Assembly (NCBI GenBank): GCA_963755695.1 | Contig: CAVWLB010000008.1 | Coordinates: 1,736,001 to 1,800,000 of the forward strand | From: QHWT01 sp963755695 | Lineage (GTDB): Bacteria > Acidobacteriota > Vicinamibacteria > Vicinamibacterales > 2-12-FULL-66-21 | Direction of reading: 5' to 3' | DNA: 64,000 nt | In this document: positions 37,355-44,959 of the stretch, piece after piece | How positions within the stretch are numbered: the stretch's first letter is position 1 | How the letters are laid out: each line of letters opens with the position of its first letter | Notes under the pieces: generated by a model | The model's database searches: none | What the model was told of the DNA's origin: nothing | The model's input: only the letters and a program-made list of their open reading frames with translations | Program-made: the position numbers and the translations under genes

Positions 37355-38188
37355 GTGATCGATCTTCACACGCACACCACCGCGTCGGACGGGAGTCTTA
37401 CCCCCGCGGCGTTGATTGATGCCGCGGGTGCCGCGGGGCTGCGCGTCCTCAGCATCACCGACCACGATACGACCGCTGGTTTCGAGGCCGTAACCGACGC
37501 TGCAGCGCACGTGGGCATCGAGCTCGTCCCCGGTATCGAGATCAGCGCCGTGGCTGACGGCCGCGACGTGCACGTCCTCGGCTATTTCATCGATCCCTCA
37601 TCGACCTCGCTGCGCGCATTTCTCGAGCGTCAACGTTCCGACCGACTCCGTCGCGTGGAGGAAATGACCCGGCGGCTCGCCGCGCTCGGTTGCCCGATCA
37701 CCGCCGACGCGGCGCTGGCTCCTGCGGCCCGGGGACGAAGCGTCGGCCGCCCACAGATTGCGGCAGCGCTGGTCGACGCCGGCTACGTGCAGACGCCCGA
37801 CGAAGCCTTCGAGCGATTCCTCGAGCACGGCCGGCCTGCTTACGTCCCACGGCGTGGGGCATCGCCGGAAGAGGTTGTTGTGATCGTGCACACGGCTGGG
37901 GGGCTCGCCTCGCTGGCGCACCCTGGCGTCACGAAGCGGGACAGCGTGATCGCGGCGCTGGCCGCCGCCGGCCTCGATGCTCTGGAAGCGCGTCACTCGG
38001 ATCATGACCCGGCGACCGAGCAGCGATACCGTGATCTCGCACGCTCCCGCGGACTGCTCGTCACCGGCGGTTCCGATTTTCACGGCGAGGGGGGACACCG
38101 CGCCGCGCGGCTCGGCCTGGTCTCGATGCCTGACGAGGACTACGCCGCGTTTCGTCGAGCCTGGACGAACCGCGGGTCTCGCGCGTGA
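37355..38188 (+). CDS. PHP-domain phosphoesterase (RNase AM/TrpH-like)
   Basis: 277 residues from a GTG (IDLHTHTTASDGSLTPAALI). Metal-binding motifs of the PHP fold are present: LHTHTTASDG, SITDHDTTAGFE, PGIEISA, SLAHPGVTK and GGSDFHGEG. The YciV/TrpH group removes phosphates from 3',5'-bisphosphate nucleotides or trims short RNA 5' ends. The next gene overlaps its stop (TGATG), so they are co-translated. No signal peptide. Confidence 0.92.
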   Translation: MIDLHTHTTASDGSLTPAALIDAAGAAGLRVLSITDHDTTAGFEAVTDAAAHVGIELVPGIEISAVADGRDVHVLGYFIDPSSTSLRAFLERQRSDRLRRVEEMTRRLAALGCPITADAALAPAARGRSVGRPQIAAALVDAGYVQTPDEAFERFLEHGRPAYVPRRGASPEEVVVIVHTAGGLASLAHPGVTKRDSVIAALAAAGLDALEARHSDHDPATEQRYRDLARSRGLLVTGGSDFHGEGGHRAARLGLVSMPDEDYAAFRRAWTNRGSRA

Positions 38189-38892
38189 TGTCCGCCGGTC
38201 CGGTCCTTCACCTCTCCAATGTTCGAAAGAACTACCAGGCCCTCCGTCCGCTGCGCGTCCGCGCGCTGACCATCTTTCGGGGTGAACGGATTGCCATCTC
38301 CGGCCTCGACGCCGGGGCGGCCGAAGTACTGGTCAATCTCGTGACGGGAGCGTCCGTTCCTGACGAGGGAGAAGTCGCCGTGCTGGGACGGAACACCGCC
38401 TCGATTGCGGATGGCGACGAGTGGCTGGCGTCACTGGATCAGTTCGGCATCGTCAGTCCGCGAGCGGTGCTGCTCGACTCGGCCACGCTGCTGCAGAATC
38501 TCGCGATGCCGTACACGCTCGACATCGACCCGGTACCTGCCGACGTCGCCTCGCGCGCAATCGCCCTTGCCAACGAGGCAGGCCTCACGCCCGACGTTCT
38601 GTCGCAACCGATCGTGCGGCTCACCGCCGAGACCCGGGTGCGGGCGCATCTGGTCAGGGCCGTCGCACTCGATCCCCAACTGCTGATCCTCGAGCACCCG
38701 ACGGCAGGCCTTCCCGAGGAGGATCGACGGCGATTTGGTCAGGATGTCGCCCGGCTCGCCGAGGCGCGCTCGCTCGCGACGCTGATCATTTCCCAGGACG
38801 GCGAGTTCAACGCCGCCGCGGCACATCGCACCCTGGCGCTGAACGGCGCGACAGGGGAGTTGAAACAGAAGAGAAGATTGTTTGGATGGTAG
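38188..38892 (+). CDS. ABC-transporter-type ATPase with degenerate nucleotide-binding motifs
   Basis: 234 residues: VLHLSNVRKNYQALRPLRVR and a Walker-B-like LLILEHPTAGLPEEDRRRFG followed by a switch-region LIISQD. The P-loop position reads ISGLDAGAAEVLVNLVTG instead of GxxGxGKST, with no Lys. The signature LSGGQ is replaced by LTAETRVRAHLVRAVA. The fold is therefore ABC-like but probably does not hydrolyse ATP in the usual way. No permease gene is adjacent. It is translationally coupled to the PHP gene, so it may be its partner or part of an ABC system with a second active ATPase elsewhere. Confidence 0.75.
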   Translation: MSAGPVLHLSNVRKNYQALRPLRVRALTIFRGERIAISGLDAGAAEVLVNLVTGASVPDEGEVAVLGRNTASIADGDEWLASLDQFGIVSPRAVLLDSATLLQNLAMPYTLDIDPVPADVASRAIALANEAGLTPDVLSQPIVRLTAETRVRAHLVRAVALDPQLLILEHPTAGLPEEDRRRFGQDVARLAEARSLATLIISQDGEFNAAAAHRTLALNGATGELKQKRRLFGW

Positions 38893-38903
38893 GGTGTCTT
38901 TTG

Positions 38904-39094
38904 ACAATCGAAGCAACCGAAGACCTCCGAAGTTTCGAAGGAACTCATCACAAACGTCGAAGGGAGCTCATCACACAAATGTCGGAGGAAGCTCATCACA
39001 ACGTCGAGGGATCTATCGAAAATTCTCGATAGATCCTTCGACATTTTTGGATAGCTCCTCCGACGCTTCGATAGCCTTCGGTTTCTTCGATTGT
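38904..39094. repeat. 191-bp imperfect inverted repeat with three internal direct repeats
   Basis: The outer arms pair 18 of 19 bases (38904-38922 with 39076-39094, around ACAATCGAAG/CTTCGATTGT). A middle arm pairs GTCGGAGG.AGCT (38981) with AGCTCCTCCGAC (39053-39064). The centre is a perfect 11-bp stem GGATCTATCGA/TCGATAGATCC (39009-39019, 39026-39036) with an AAATTC loop. The left arm carries three ~20-bp direct copies of GGAgCTCATCACAAACGTCG at about 38941, 38963 and 38987. Markedly AT-richer than the neighbours. Located between the ABC-like gene and the convergent sodC. Could be a bidirectional terminator, a structured RNA or a small non-autonomous element. Confidence 0.8.
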
Positions 39095-39103
39095 GAGGGT
39101 CGA

Positions 39104-39682
39104 TCAGCGCTTCGCGATCACCCCGCACGCGAGGCGCGGCCCGCCACTCACCCCCGACTTAGCCTCGCCTGTTTTCATCTGGTCGGGATTGCCGTGAATG
39201 ATGATCGCGGAGCCGTCGGCGTCGAGGAGCGACACCGGGCCGTCCGAGAGCGTGACGCGTGTGGTCATCACCTTCATCGCGCCGCGGCCGTTCGCACTGA
39301 CCTCGATGTTCGGGAGATCGCCCATGTGGAACGGATGGTTGGCGTCCGGATCGATGTTGCCGGCCGGTCCCGGGTCGAAGTGACCGCCCGCCGCGGCGAA
39401 GTCGGGCGTGCATTTGCCGACGGCATGGAGATGGATGCCGTGCATGCCGGGCTTGAGGCCGGTCACAATCACGGTGAGGTCGACAATCCTGCCGGTGCCC
39501 TGCGGACGCTCGGTGAGCTCCGCTCGGCCGGTGATTCCCTCACCCTTGATATCGGCGTAGGCGCGGAGGGCCCCCGCGTCCGAGGCTGGCTTGGCGGCGT
39601 CCGGTTTCGTACCCTGCTCCTGCGCGATGACGCCGGCCGCCGAGAGCGCGACGGCAGCGGCTATCATGAATCGATGCTTCAT
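39104..39682 (-). CDS. sodC: Copper/zinc superoxide dismutase, exported
   Basis: 192 residues with an N-terminal signal peptide (MKHRFMIAAAVALSAAGVIA). The metal-site motifs are present: GMHGIHLHAVGKC (Cu His and disulfide Cys), GGHFDPG, HPFHMGDLPN and AIIIHGNPDQMKTG, with a C-terminal RLACGVIAK Cys. It dismutates superoxide in the periplasm. The ATG at 39682 has AGGAGGAACG directly upstream. Divergent from the HAD phosphatase gene. Confidence 0.95.
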   Translation of the reverse strand: MKHRFMIAAAVALSAAGVIAQEQGTKPDAAKPASDAGALRAYADIKGEGITGRAELTERPQGTGRIVDLTVIVTGLKPGMHGIHLHAVGKCTPDFAAAGGHFDPGPAGNIDPDANHPFHMGDLPNIEVSANGRGAMKVMTTRVTLSDGPVSLLDADGSAIIIHGNPDQMKTGEAKSGVSGGPRLACGVIAKR

Positions 39683-39718
39683 CGTTCCTCCTGCGCGACG
39701 TAATGTACCATCGGTGCC

Positions 39719-40429
39719 ATGCACAGTCGATTGGACCCGCGACACCTCATCCTCTTCGATATCGACGGTACGCTCGTGCTGACGGGGGGAGCCGGGCTGC
39801 GCGCGATGAACCGCGCGTGCGCGGACCTCGTCGGACACGCCAAGGCCCTCGACGGCATCCCGGTCGCCGGACGCACCGACTGGAGCATCCTCGAAGACGT
39901 GATGCGGCTGCACGGCATGGCGCTCGAGCCGCCGCGCTTCGAGGACCTGCGCTCGCGGTACATCACTCATCTTCGCGACGAGATCGAGCTGCCCGGCACC
40001 GGCATGAAAGCGGTGATGCCGGGAATCCGTTCCCTCCTCGACGCGCTGCAATCGCGATCCGATGTCGCGCTCGGCCTCCTTACCGGCAACTTCATGGACG
40101 GAGCGCGCATCAAGCTCGAGTACTTCGATTTGTGGAGGTACTTCAAGTGCGGAGCCTTCGGCGATGACTCCTCGGATCGCAATGCGCTCGTTCCGGTGGC
40201 CATCGAACGCGCGCGCGAATGCGGACTCGCGGACTTTGCACCGGCCGACGTTTTCGTGGTGGGCGACACGCCGCACGATATCGCGTGTGCTCGCGCCGTG
40301 GGCGCGACCCCGATTGCCGTGGCGACCGGAAGTTATTCTGTGGAACGATTGCGCGAGAGCGGTGGCGAGATCGTGTTCACGGATTTGAGGGATACGAGTG
40401 GATTTCTCGGGCTGCTGGCATCACGATAG
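39719..40429 (+). CDS. HAD-superfamily phosphatase (phosphoglycolate phosphatase-like)
   Basis: 236 residues with HAD motif I LILFDIDGTLVLTGGAG, motif II LGLLTGNFMDG, the motif III Lys region, and motif IV VVGDTPHDIACARAVG. The sequence matches Gph-like sugar- or glycolate-phosphatases, cytosolic. The substrate is unassigned. TACCAT lies seven bases before the ATG and may serve as a -10 box for a leaderless transcript. Confidence 0.92.
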   Translation: MHSRLDPRHLILFDIDGTLVLTGGAGLRAMNRACADLVGHAKALDGIPVAGRTDWSILEDVMRLHGMALEPPRFEDLRSRYITHLRDEIELPGTGMKAVMPGIRSLLDALQSRSDVALGLLTGNFMDGARIKLEYFDLWRYFKCGAFGDDSSDRNALVPVAIERARECGLADFAPADVFVVGDTPHDIACARAVGATPIAVATGSYSVERLRESGGEIVFTDLRDTSGFLGLLASR

Positions 40430-40564
40430 CGGATCGGGAGAGTCCGCCTTGGCAACGAGCGCTCGCAGAGTGGAATCGCCGGCCCGAAGGGCTGGCCGGG
40501 CCGAAGATCGCCAACGGCAAGAGAATGCTTGTCCAGCACAAGCTCGCCGAAGGCGAGCGAAGGC

Positions 40565-40662
40565 TGGCGGAAGCGCCTGGGAGTCGAACCCAGCCCTCCC
40601 GCTCAACGCGGGAAGCAACCGATTTTGAAGACCGGGAGGGCCACCGGGCCCCGTTCGCTTCC
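40565..40662 (-). tRNA. selC: tRNA-Sec (anticodon TCA)
   Basis: 98 nt with the CCA end encoded. The minus strand starts GGAAGCGAACGGGGCC and ends CTGGGTTCGACTCCCAG, GCGCTTCC, G, CCA. It has the features that distinguish tRNA-Sec: a 6-bp D stem (GGGGCC/GGCCCT) with a 4-nt loop CGGT, a CTTCAAA anticodon loop with TCA, a long extra arm (CTTCCCGC/GCGGGAGG) and an extended acceptor. Its presence implies selenocysteine insertion at UGA in this organism. selA/selB are not in the window. Confidence 0.95.
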
Positions 40663-40674
40663 GATCGCTCGATT

Positions 40675-41316
40675 CTATCCGCCGATCCCCAGGCGATACA
40701 TCACAAGCTTCTGCAGTTCCGACACCACGAATCGCACGTCGGGACGACGACGCCACCAGTGCGCCGGATCCGAGACGTCGTATCGCGTCGTCCGCACGTT
40801 GACGGCAACGCCGCTGCCCCGCAGTTCACGCCTGAAGGCAAAACCGGCGCGCCTCGAGTGGTACTTCGAGGTGATCATCACGATGCTGTGCCAGCCGCGA
40901 GCGTGCGCCAGGCCACGCACCATCTCGGCTTCCTGAGCAGTGTTGTCCACCGAGGCGTCGGGAATGACGATTGCCGACGCCTCGACGCCCATCTGCACCA
41001 TCGCATCACGTGCAAGCGTCGCGTTGCTCGGGTAGCGAATGCCGCGCGCCCTCAGGATCAGTTCCGCATCCTCCGTTCGTCCCGGGCTGAGAACGACAAC
41101 CGGGGCATAACCCGCTTTGTAGAGGTCGACCGCTTCCATCCATCGCTCCACACGGGCTCCATCGAGCACACAGATCGCATCGGCGTGTATGAGTGGATCT
41201 TCGCGAACCAGAAAACGGCCGGCGAACGGCAGGAAGATTGCCGTTCCGCCCGCGAGCGCCAGAATCGCCGCGATCGCGAGGCGACGTACGGCCAACGGCA
41301 TAGGTCGGAGCACCAT
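40675..41316 (-). CDS. DUF218/YdcF-ElyC family membrane-anchored protein
   Basis: 213 residues. An N-terminal membrane anchor (RLAIAAILALAGGTAIFLPF) is followed by the DUF218 domain: ADAICVLDGARVERWMEAVD, YAPVVVLSPGR, NTAQEAEMVRGLAHARGWHS and IVMITSKYHSRRAGFAFRRE. ElyC-like relatives influence envelope and peptidoglycan-precursor metabolism. The biochemical role is uncertain. The C-terminus lies 13 bp from the tRNA-Sec gene on the same strand. Confidence 0.88.
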   Translation of the reverse strand: MVLRPMPLAVRRLAIAAILALAGGTAIFLPFAGRFLVREDPLIHADAICVLDGARVERWMEAVDLYKAGYAPVVVLSPGRTEDAELILRARGIRYPSNATLARDAMVQMGVEASAIVIPDASVDNTAQEAEMVRGLAHARGWHSIVMITSKYHSRRAGFAFRRELRGSGVAVNVRTTRYDVSDPAHWWRRRPDVRFVVSELQKLVMYRLGIGG

Positions 41317-41372
41317 GACGAATCTGTGGCGGAAAGAAGAGGGAGAGTGAAGAACGAACTGAAGAGGAAGCA

Positions 41373-41404
41373 GGCGGGCCGCAAGCGCAAGCTTGCGGCC
41401 CGCC
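41373..41404 (-). terminator. 14-bp perfect hairpin with tetraloop after the cold-shock gene
   Basis: GGCGGGCCGCAAGC (41373-41386) and GCTTGCGGCCCGCC (41391-41404) pair perfectly around GCAA (a GNRA loop on the plus strand, TTGC on the minus). It lies 15 bp downstream of the cold-shock gene stop. No long T tract. Confidence 0.7.
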
Positions 41405-41419
41405 CAAGTCGTTGCAGCG

Positions 41420-41626
41420 TCAGCTTTCGATCAGTCGAACCTCGCCGGCGCGTGGACCCTTCCCGGACTCTTCGGGTGTGAACTCCACCCGCTGTCCTTC
41501 ACGCAGGAGCTCGAACACGGCGCCGCGGACGGAGCTGCGATGGAAAAAGTGCTCGATACCGCTCTCGTCGCGGATGAATCCGAACCCCTTATCGATCAGG
41601 AGCCGAGCGATCGTCCCGGTTGGCAT
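41420..41626 (-). CDS. Cold-shock domain protein
   Basis: 68 residues, single CSD: RNP1-like KGFGFIRDE and RNP2-like IEHFFHRSSV, preceded by MPTGTIARLL. These small OB-fold proteins bind single-stranded RNA/DNA and act as RNA chaperones. The isolated gene ends in a strong hairpin. Clean. Confidence 0.94.
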   Translation of the reverse strand: MPTGTIARLLIDKGFGFIRDESGIEHFFHRSSVRGAVFELLREGQRVEFTPEESGKGPRAGEVRLIES

Positions 41627-41824
41627 ACCCGTGTCCTCCGATGTACGGCACCCCCGAGGAGATCTCGGAGGCTCACAAGCCGAGCGCAGGAGAACACTAC
41701 GTCCTAACCGACCACGTGTCTCGCCGCGACCCCGCGCGCGTGGCCCGGCAGCCTACGGCACGCTGAGCTTGAAAACGGCGTCAGTGTAGGGAGATCCCTG
41801 ATAGAAGTCAAGAAATCGCTGGAG

Positions 41825-42028
41825 TTAGGGCTGCCCCCCCATCAGGCGCTGGCAGGCAGGTACTTCCGGCCCATTGTCCGACTTTGGGGACGGGTAGGTC
41901 GTCCAGAAGTGCCGCCCGCAGCGGGGGCATACCCAGAATTGGTCCGGTTTCCAGGGCTCTCCCGGGGCCGGATCACACATTTGCATCTCCGTCCCGCAGC
42001 GCTGGCACCGGATCTTGAGCGGCGGCAT
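41825..42028 (-). CDS. Small zinc-ribbon protein
   Basis: 67 residues: MPPLKIRCQRCGTEMQMCDP, then WVCPRCGRHFWTTYP. Two CxxC pairs form a zinc ribbon, the remainder is short and unremarkable. No function is recognised. It is divergent from the MocA-like gene with only 25 bp between the start codons. Confidence 0.65.
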   Translation of the reverse strand: MPPLKIRCQRCGTEMQMCDPAPGEPWKPDQFWVCPRCGRHFWTTYPSPKSDNGPEVPACQRLMGGQP

Positions 42029-42040
42029 TCCTCGGCATTT

Positions 42041-42046
42041 TACAAT
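42041..42046 (+). promoter_or_regulatory. -10 box TACAAT seven bases upstream of the MocA-like GTG
   Basis: TACAATTTCGGGCGTG: the spacing puts the transcription start at or next to the GTG, another leaderless candidate. It also supports choosing the GTG at 42054 as the start. Confidence 0.4.
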
Positions 42047-42053
42047 TTCGGGC

Positions 42054-42650
42054 GTGATCCCCGGGGTAATCCTGGCGGCCGGTCGGTCGAGCCGGTTCGG
42101 ACGGTCAAAGGCATTGCTGCCGGTTGACCAGGGAGGGTCGCCGTTCGTCTCACGCCTCGTCAACCTGTTCCGCACCGCCGGCGTCTCCCAAGTCTTCGTC
42201 GTAGGGCGCGACAATGATGCGGCGTTGCGTGAGGTGGTTCACGCGGTCTCCGCTCGATTCGTCGTGAACGCAGATGCGGATCGGGGGCAACTGTCGTCGC
42301 TCGTGGCAGCTCTCGATGCAATTGATGCCCGCTCGGTTCAAGGGGTGATTGTGATGCCCGTTGACATCCCGCTCATCCAATCTGCAACCATCGCGTCCGT
42401 GCGGGACGCGTTTCTTCGCGGGACTTCTCCGATCGCCCGCGCCACGTATCACGGCCGACATGGTCATCCGGTGGTCTTTGGATCGGCTGTCTTCGAGGAA
42501 TTGCGCCGCGCGGATCCGAACACCGGCGCGAAGGCAGTCATTCACGCCCACGCAGACGAAATCCTCAACGTGGACGTCGAGGATGCGGCCGTGCTGCGGG
42601 ATATAGACACGCCGCGTGATTACCGCGAGCTCTTCGGACGAGATCCTTGA
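42054..42650 (+). CDS. MobA/MocA-like NTP transferase
   Basis: 198 residues from GTG: VIPGVILAAGRSSRFGRSKA, the nucleotidyltransferase N-terminal loop (AAGxSxRFGxxK). Further motifs are VMPVDIPLIQ (metal Asp), GRHGHPVVFG and ADPNTGAKAVIHAH. It matches molybdenum-cofactor cytidylyl/guanylyltransferase-type enzymes, which would fit moaD/moaE elsewhere in the window. The nucleotide and exact cofactor are not determinable by eye. An upstream ATG in frame is possible, but the TACAAT box argues for the GTG. Confidence 0.85.
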   Translation: MIPGVILAAGRSSRFGRSKALLPVDQGGSPFVSRLVNLFRTAGVSQVFVVGRDNDAALREVVHAVSARFVVNADADRGQLSSLVAALDAIDARSVQGVIVMPVDIPLIQSATIASVRDAFLRGTSPIARATYHGRHGHPVVFGSAVFEELRRADPNTGAKAVIHAHADEILNVDVEDAAVLRDIDTPRDYRELFGRDP

Positions 42651-42917
42651 CGAGCGCCAGTTCAGTCGTCCGTTTCCAACACATGAATTCGAACGGCAGA
42701 GATCGGCGAGTTCGCCAGCGAAGTACCCAAGGTCGAGATCGACGATCTCGCTATCCCGCGGAAACGGCTTCTTGTCATCCGAGAGCAGCTGCACTCCGCG
42801 GAGGTACATGCTCAATCACATCGACGCCGTGTACTTTGCGATCCAAGCGCCCCATAGGGTTCCGGCGCTGCACGGAGGATGCCGTCAATATGGTGGAGGT
42901 GCGCTATCCTTCGCCGG
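42651..42917. other. Intergenic region, one weak minus-strand frame
   Basis: 267 bp. A minus-strand frame reads MYLRGVQLLSDDKKPFPRDS and onward to about 42620, which looks like the start of a protein cut short by the upstream gene's end. It could be a gene fragment. Nothing else is recognised. Confidence 0.3.
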
Positions 42918-44681
42918 ATGCGGTCACATCATGTTGCGGTTGGCTTCGCGGTCCTGCTCGGTACGATCTTCCCTTCACATGTTCTGAGCAGGTCTCCACA
43001 GCAAAGCCCGACACCCCAGCCGGCAGCCGGTCCTGATTCACAAGTCCAACCCGGCACGCCCACCGGCGAGGTCATCAAGGGAGAGTTCGATCAGAGCAAG
43101 GTGTATCCGGGCACGTGGCGCGAGTACTGGGTCTACATCCCCAAGCAGCTCGATCGCGCGAAGCCCGCGCCGGTAATGGTCTTCCAGGACGGCCTTCAGT
43201 ACAACGCTCCCGTGGTCTTCGACAACCTCATTCACAAGAAGGACGTGCCGCCGATAGTCGGCGTGTTCGTCATGCACGGCCGCGTGAAGGCGTCATCGAA
43301 CGACGCGCTCGATCGAATGAACCGCAGCTGTCGAATACGACTCGGTGAGCGACGACTACGCGCGGTTCCTGCTCGACGAGACTGCTGCCGTACGTCGCGA
43401 AGACGCATGGCCTGACGCTGACCTCGGATCCCAACGACCGGGCGATTGCCGGCAACAGCAGCGGCGCCATCGCGGCGTTCGCTGCGGCGTGGCAGCGGCC
43501 GGACGCGCTTCCGCCGCGTCTTCAGCGCAATCGGTACCTATGTCGGGCTGCGGGGCGGCAACGAGTTCCCGGTCCTCATCCGCAAGACCGAGCCCAAGCC
43601 GATTCGCGTCTTTCTCCAGGATGGGCGCAACGATCTGAATAACTACACAGGCGATTGGTTCATCGCGAATCAGGACATGCTGTCGGCTCTCCAGTTCGCG
43701 GGCTACGACGTTCGTCACGAATGGGGTGACGGCGAGCACAACTCGCGACACGCCACCGCCATCTTTCCGGACGTGTTGCGTTGGCTGTGGCGCGACTGGC
43801 CGTCTCCGATCAAGGCGAATCCGGAAGGCAACTCGAAGCAGGACGTCTATCAGACGCTCGTTGCCGGCGAAGACTGGCAACTGGTCAGCGAAGGTCATCG
43901 TCATACCGACGGGCCTGCGGTCAACGCCAAGGGAGAGTTGTTCTTCAGCGATCCCGCGAACAACCGGATTCACAAGGTTGGACTCGACGGAAAGGTCACG
44001 GTGTTCGCCGAGAACACGAACGGCGCAAACGGCATGATGTTCGGCCCCGACGGCCGGCTCTATGCCGGCGCGACGCGCACCAGGCAGATCGTCGCCTACG
44101 ATCCATCAGGGTCTTCACAGGTGATCGCCGCCGATGTGACGGTCAACGATCTGGCGGTGAACGTGAAAGGGGATCTGTATTTCACCGATTCAGCGGCGAA
44201 AAGGGTGTGGTTGCTCCCGAAGGCCGGCAAGCCACGCATCGTTGACGAAGGCATCGAGTATCCGAACGGCGTGCTCTTTTCGCCGGATCAGACGCTGCTC
44301 TATGTTTCGGATTACGCCGCCCAACTCTCGTGGGCGTTCCAGATTCAGCCTGATGGATCGCTCACGCACAAGCAGAGGTACTTCTACGTCCACATGCCCG
44401 ACGCTGCCACTCGAAGCGGTGCTGACGGGATGGCCGTCGACGCCGACGGCCGCGTGTACATTGCGACCTCGATGGGCGTGCAGGTCTTCGATCAGATTGG
44501 CAAATGCCACGCGATCATCCCGGCGCCGCTTCAAGCGCCGCTCTCGAACGTCGAGTTCGGCGGAGCGAACTTCGACGAGCTCTACATCACGAACGGCGAC
44601 AGGGTCTTCAAACGGAAGACGAAGGTGAAGGGCGTGCTGTCGTGGCGTCCGCCAATCAAGCCGGCAGAGCCTAGGCTCTGA
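42918..44681 (+). CDS. Exported esterase fused to SMP-30/gluconolactonase-like beta-propeller, frame disrupted
   Basis: Signal peptide at MRSHHVAVGFAVLLGTIF. Domain 1 is an Esterase-D/enterochelin-esterase-like alpha/beta hydrolase (WREYWVYIPKQLDRAKPAPV, MVFQDGLQY, nucleophile region IAGNSSGAIAAFAA, DGEHNSRHATAIFPDVLRWL). Domain 2 is an SMP-30-like six-bladed propeller (HTDGPAVNAKGELFFSDPAN, NGANGMMFGPDGRLYAGATR, VDEGIEYPNGVLFSPDQTLL, SGADGMAVDADGRVYIATSM). Shifts occur near 43325-43520 within domain 1, the propeller half is clean. Probably a periplasmic two-domain hydrolase acting on an ester or lactone of a sugar acid. Substrate unknown. Confidence 0.83.
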
Positions 44682-44684
44682 CGG

Positions 44685-44748
44685 GTTCTCAGGTTCTCAG
44701 GTTCTCAGGTTCTCGGGTTCTCCAGGTTCCGGTTCTCGAGGTTCGGAG
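44685..44748. repeat. Tandem 10-mer GGTTCTCA(G)
   Basis: Four nearly perfect copies of GGTTCTCAG are followed by degenerating copies (GGTTCTCGG, GGTTCTCC, GGTTCTCG) in the spacer after the esterase gene. Confidence 0.85.
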
Positions 44749-44884
44749 CCGAACCATTACCGAACCGGCCATGTCGATCTGGATGGCACCCGATCGACAA
44801 TACGGTGAGTGTGGTCGTGCCTGCGGGAAGCGGCAGGACGCGCCGTCGCGGCGGCATCTATAAAAGAGTCGGCCCTGCAAACGA

Positions 44885-44935
44885 ATACCCTCGGCGCTTC
44901 TGAAGAGGCGCCCTGCGGACTGTAGGGCGGGTCCG
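44885..44935. repeat. Palindromic CCTCGGCGCTTCTGAAGAGGC repeat
   Basis: One inverted-orientation copy of the family described at 8641 (ends CCCTGCGG...CTGTAGGGCGGG), 25 bp upstream of the next gene's start. Confidence 0.7.
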
Positions 44936-44959
44936 TGGCGATGGCCGAAAGGAGTTCGA

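Noticed and set aside
38941..39006. Three ~20-bp direct repeats as a minimal CRISPR array
   Set aside because: Spacing is only about 23 bp with no real spacers, there are no cas genes, and the repeats are part of a larger inverted structure.
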